Shown: piece by piece, positions 51,301 to 64,000 of the stretch
Layout: each line of letters opens with the position of its first letter
How positions within the stretch are numbered: the first letter of the stretch is position 1
Source: Paragorgia papillata
Lineage: Eukaryota; Cnidaria; Anthozoa; Scleralcyonacea; Coralliidae
Direction of reading: 5' to 3'
DNA: 64,000 nt
Assembly: GCA_035771165.1 (NCBI GenBank)
Contig: JAWNZC010000346.1
Location: 803,501-867,500, forward strand
Made by a program: the position numbers and the translations under genes
Notes under the pieces: generated by a model
The model's input: the letters and a program-made list of their open reading frames with translations, nothing else
The model's database searches: none
What the model was told of the DNA's origin: nothing

Positions 51301-52239
51301 TCGTCACAAGAACAAGATTATCAGCTCTCACCCCCAACCCCAGCCCGCATAGGGGGAAAAAGCACGTGATTTCGGACCACTTCCCCCCGTCCGTCTATAA
51401 TAGAACATTGGCAGCAATTGCCGGACTAGAAACTTTTCCTAGGTAATCAGAATGTATGTACATTGTTACATTCGTAGTTCTAATTACCTTAATTAGCAAA
51501 ATTTTGTGCCCAGCAACCGTATAGAGTATATTAATTGGGTGTGGTCATTAACGTTCCTGATAATAAAAACCCTGGGTACGGAGTTGATTTCTCAGCTGGG
51601 TAGCAATGGCAGACAGCCCCCAAGCTCGGTGACCCTATAAGCCAAGTAACCCCACGTTCATTTCTTTAACCCTTTCACTCCCAAGGATGTCATTTGGCTT
51701 TACACTTTACATTGTTTTACTCTGTCTAACGTCAGACGATTTTACTCGTCAAGGGGTTTTTATCCGTGATGTTTTAAGTTCTGTGGCGATGGCGAGCATT
51801 CAACCTTGAAATTTCACGCCTGCTTTGGGTATACGGTAGTATGGTCACCATACCTATGGTCACCATAGGGTGCCCGCCAATGGACTGATGACGTGTTTAC
51901 GCCACTTGCGGGGCATACAATGTGTTGTGGATACCACATTACGCCCCACCCCCACAGAGAGAACCTGTTCACAGGCTACACATTGGATAGATTTAGTACT
52001 TTCCTTAGCAACCTGGCACTTCATTTGTGACGCCACAAAGTCCAACTTCATTTCAATTGCCGTTATAGACCATATCTGTATTAGATTGCCATAATTTTGC
52101 CATCTTAAACAAGATCTGGGGACACCCTTTGTGACTCAATGGTGATGTGAGCCCGCAGTCCAGTTATATGCAGATCAGTGTACTCTGTCCAACACCCATG
52201 CCAACACCCCATGCCTTTGATGGGGATACCGACAAAAAA

Positions 52240-52790
52240 AACACATGACAAAAACCCCGCCGACAAAAAACCCACTGATAAAAACCCCGCCGACGAAAAC
52301 CCCACTGACAAAACCCCCAAATTACTAAATTCAGACAAAAACCCCGCATTCTCCTTTTACAAATTATTTTCAGTGAAGAAGTATGGTGTTGTGACACTAT
52401 TTACGAACATCTGATTTGATGTTGCGTTCTCAACAAATGAGTCATCGTCTCAAACAGTAATTGGCAAATGCCCCACATGGGAATTGTGGGTCACGCTCAG
52501 AAGCAAGCGACCCCAATGAGAATTGCGTTGGTGTTTGCGTTTCTAAGAAGTGAGTCATCGCCTGAAAGATAACACATGATTCTATAAAGAGCTGCTTTAC
52601 ATTATCAATTCTGTTACATATTTTGTAGTCATACGAACAATAATTTAAACTTATAATAAATTACAATTTTAAAAAATTTAAAAAGTTGAATGCGGTTTTT
52701 TTGTCTGAATTTGGTAATTGGGTTTTTTTGTCGGTGGGGTTTTCATCGGCGGGGGTTTTGTCAGTGGGGTTTTTGTCATGGATTCCCCTT
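52240..52790. repeat. Inverted minisatellite arms (ACAAAAACCCC type)
   Basis: Left arm 52240-52350 repeats ACAAAAACCCCGCCG and ACAAAAAACCCACTG; right arm 52687-52785 is its inverse (TTTTTGTCGGTGGGG). Both arms share TTTAGTAATTTG-like and AATGCGG-type inner ends, so this is one foldback unit with a roughly 340 bp loop. Confidence 0.6.
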
Positions 52791-52903
52791 GATGACATCA
52801 CGAGGTGCCTATTTTATATATGAGCCGACCCAAACGTAGATCTCCCTCGCAGTCGCGGCCCCTACAAACGCCTGCAGAGAAGGCTAACCCAAACGTGCCA
52901 TCA

Positions 52904-63626
<10,723 letters not shown>

Positions 63627-63712
63627 CTGGAAAGAAAATATATAACCTAGTGTCTTTGTTCTTGTCTTTGTTCTGTTCACCATGACTTACGTACAGTAAG
63701 GTTGTTACGTAC

Positions 63713-63916
63713 AGACAGACAGATAAATATACAAACGAACAGACAGACAGACAGACAGACAGACAGACCGATCGATCGATCGATCGACAGACAAACAAAC
63801 ACACAAACAGACGGACCGACAGACAGACAGACAGACCAACAGGCAAACAGACGGACAAACAGAAAAACAAACAGGCAAACAAGCAGACGTACAGAAAGAC
63901 AGACAGACAGACAGAC

Positions 63917-63997
<81 letters not shown>

Positions 63998-63998
63998 T
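63713..63998. repeat. GACA tetramer array
   Basis: GACA with GATC and AACA variants; the window ends two bases later. In the intron before the first visible WDR49 exon. Confidence 0.93.
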
Positions 63999-64000
63999 AT

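Overview
This is a stretch of animal nuclear genome: split genes with GT-AG introns, one intronless seven-transmembrane receptor, no operons, and very dense short transposons and microsatellites. The gene set (FOXJ1, ETHE1, an axonemal WD-repeat gene, a membrane-anchored SOD-repeat protein, an intronless class A GPCR) and the repeats (tRNA- and 5S-headed SINEs, TTAA foldback MITEs, hAT-like MITEs) suggest a cnidarian, most likely an anthozoan such as a coral or sea anemone. The organism is an inference; the gene identities come from translated exons.

Layout. 1-10.5 kb: ETHE1 (persulfide dioxygenase, minus strand), eight of whose exons I could place; its 3' end runs off the left edge. A class A GPCR (plus strand, 2219-3199) sits in one of its introns. 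10.8-11.0 kb: a short plus-strand ORF with a zinc-binding-like motif, head to head with ETHE1. 14.3-19.9 kb: FOXJ1 (minus), two coding exons with the forkhead domain split by a 4.4 kb intron. 20-36.7 kb: no convincing host gene, only foldback elements, a 682 bp tandem duplication, SINEs and a LINE 3' fragment. 36.8-37.8 kb: a 1 kb minisatellite. 39.1-50.3 kb: a 12-exon minus-strand gene for a signal-peptide, SOD-repeat, single-pass membrane protein resembling animal copper-only SOD-repeat proteins. 52.9-63.6 kb: 14 exons of a WDR49/CFAP337-like WD40 gene (minus), whose 5' end lies beyond the right edge.

Function. FOXJ1 is the transcription factor for motile cilia and WDR49/CFAP337 belongs to an axonemal WD-repeat family, so two cilia genes lie about 33 kb apart on one strand. 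ETHE1 (sulfide and persulfide oxidation) and the SOD-repeat protein (superoxide chemistry at the cell surface) are both redox genes. I see no evidence that the four form one pathway.

Repeats. From about 36 kb rightwards nearly every intron carries its own microsatellite, and several short introns consist almost wholly of one. In both right-hand genes, complementary microsatellites in opposite orientation flank a block of exons. At least four hAT-like insertions have perfect 8 bp target duplications, one of them inside a 5S-rRNA-derived SINE.
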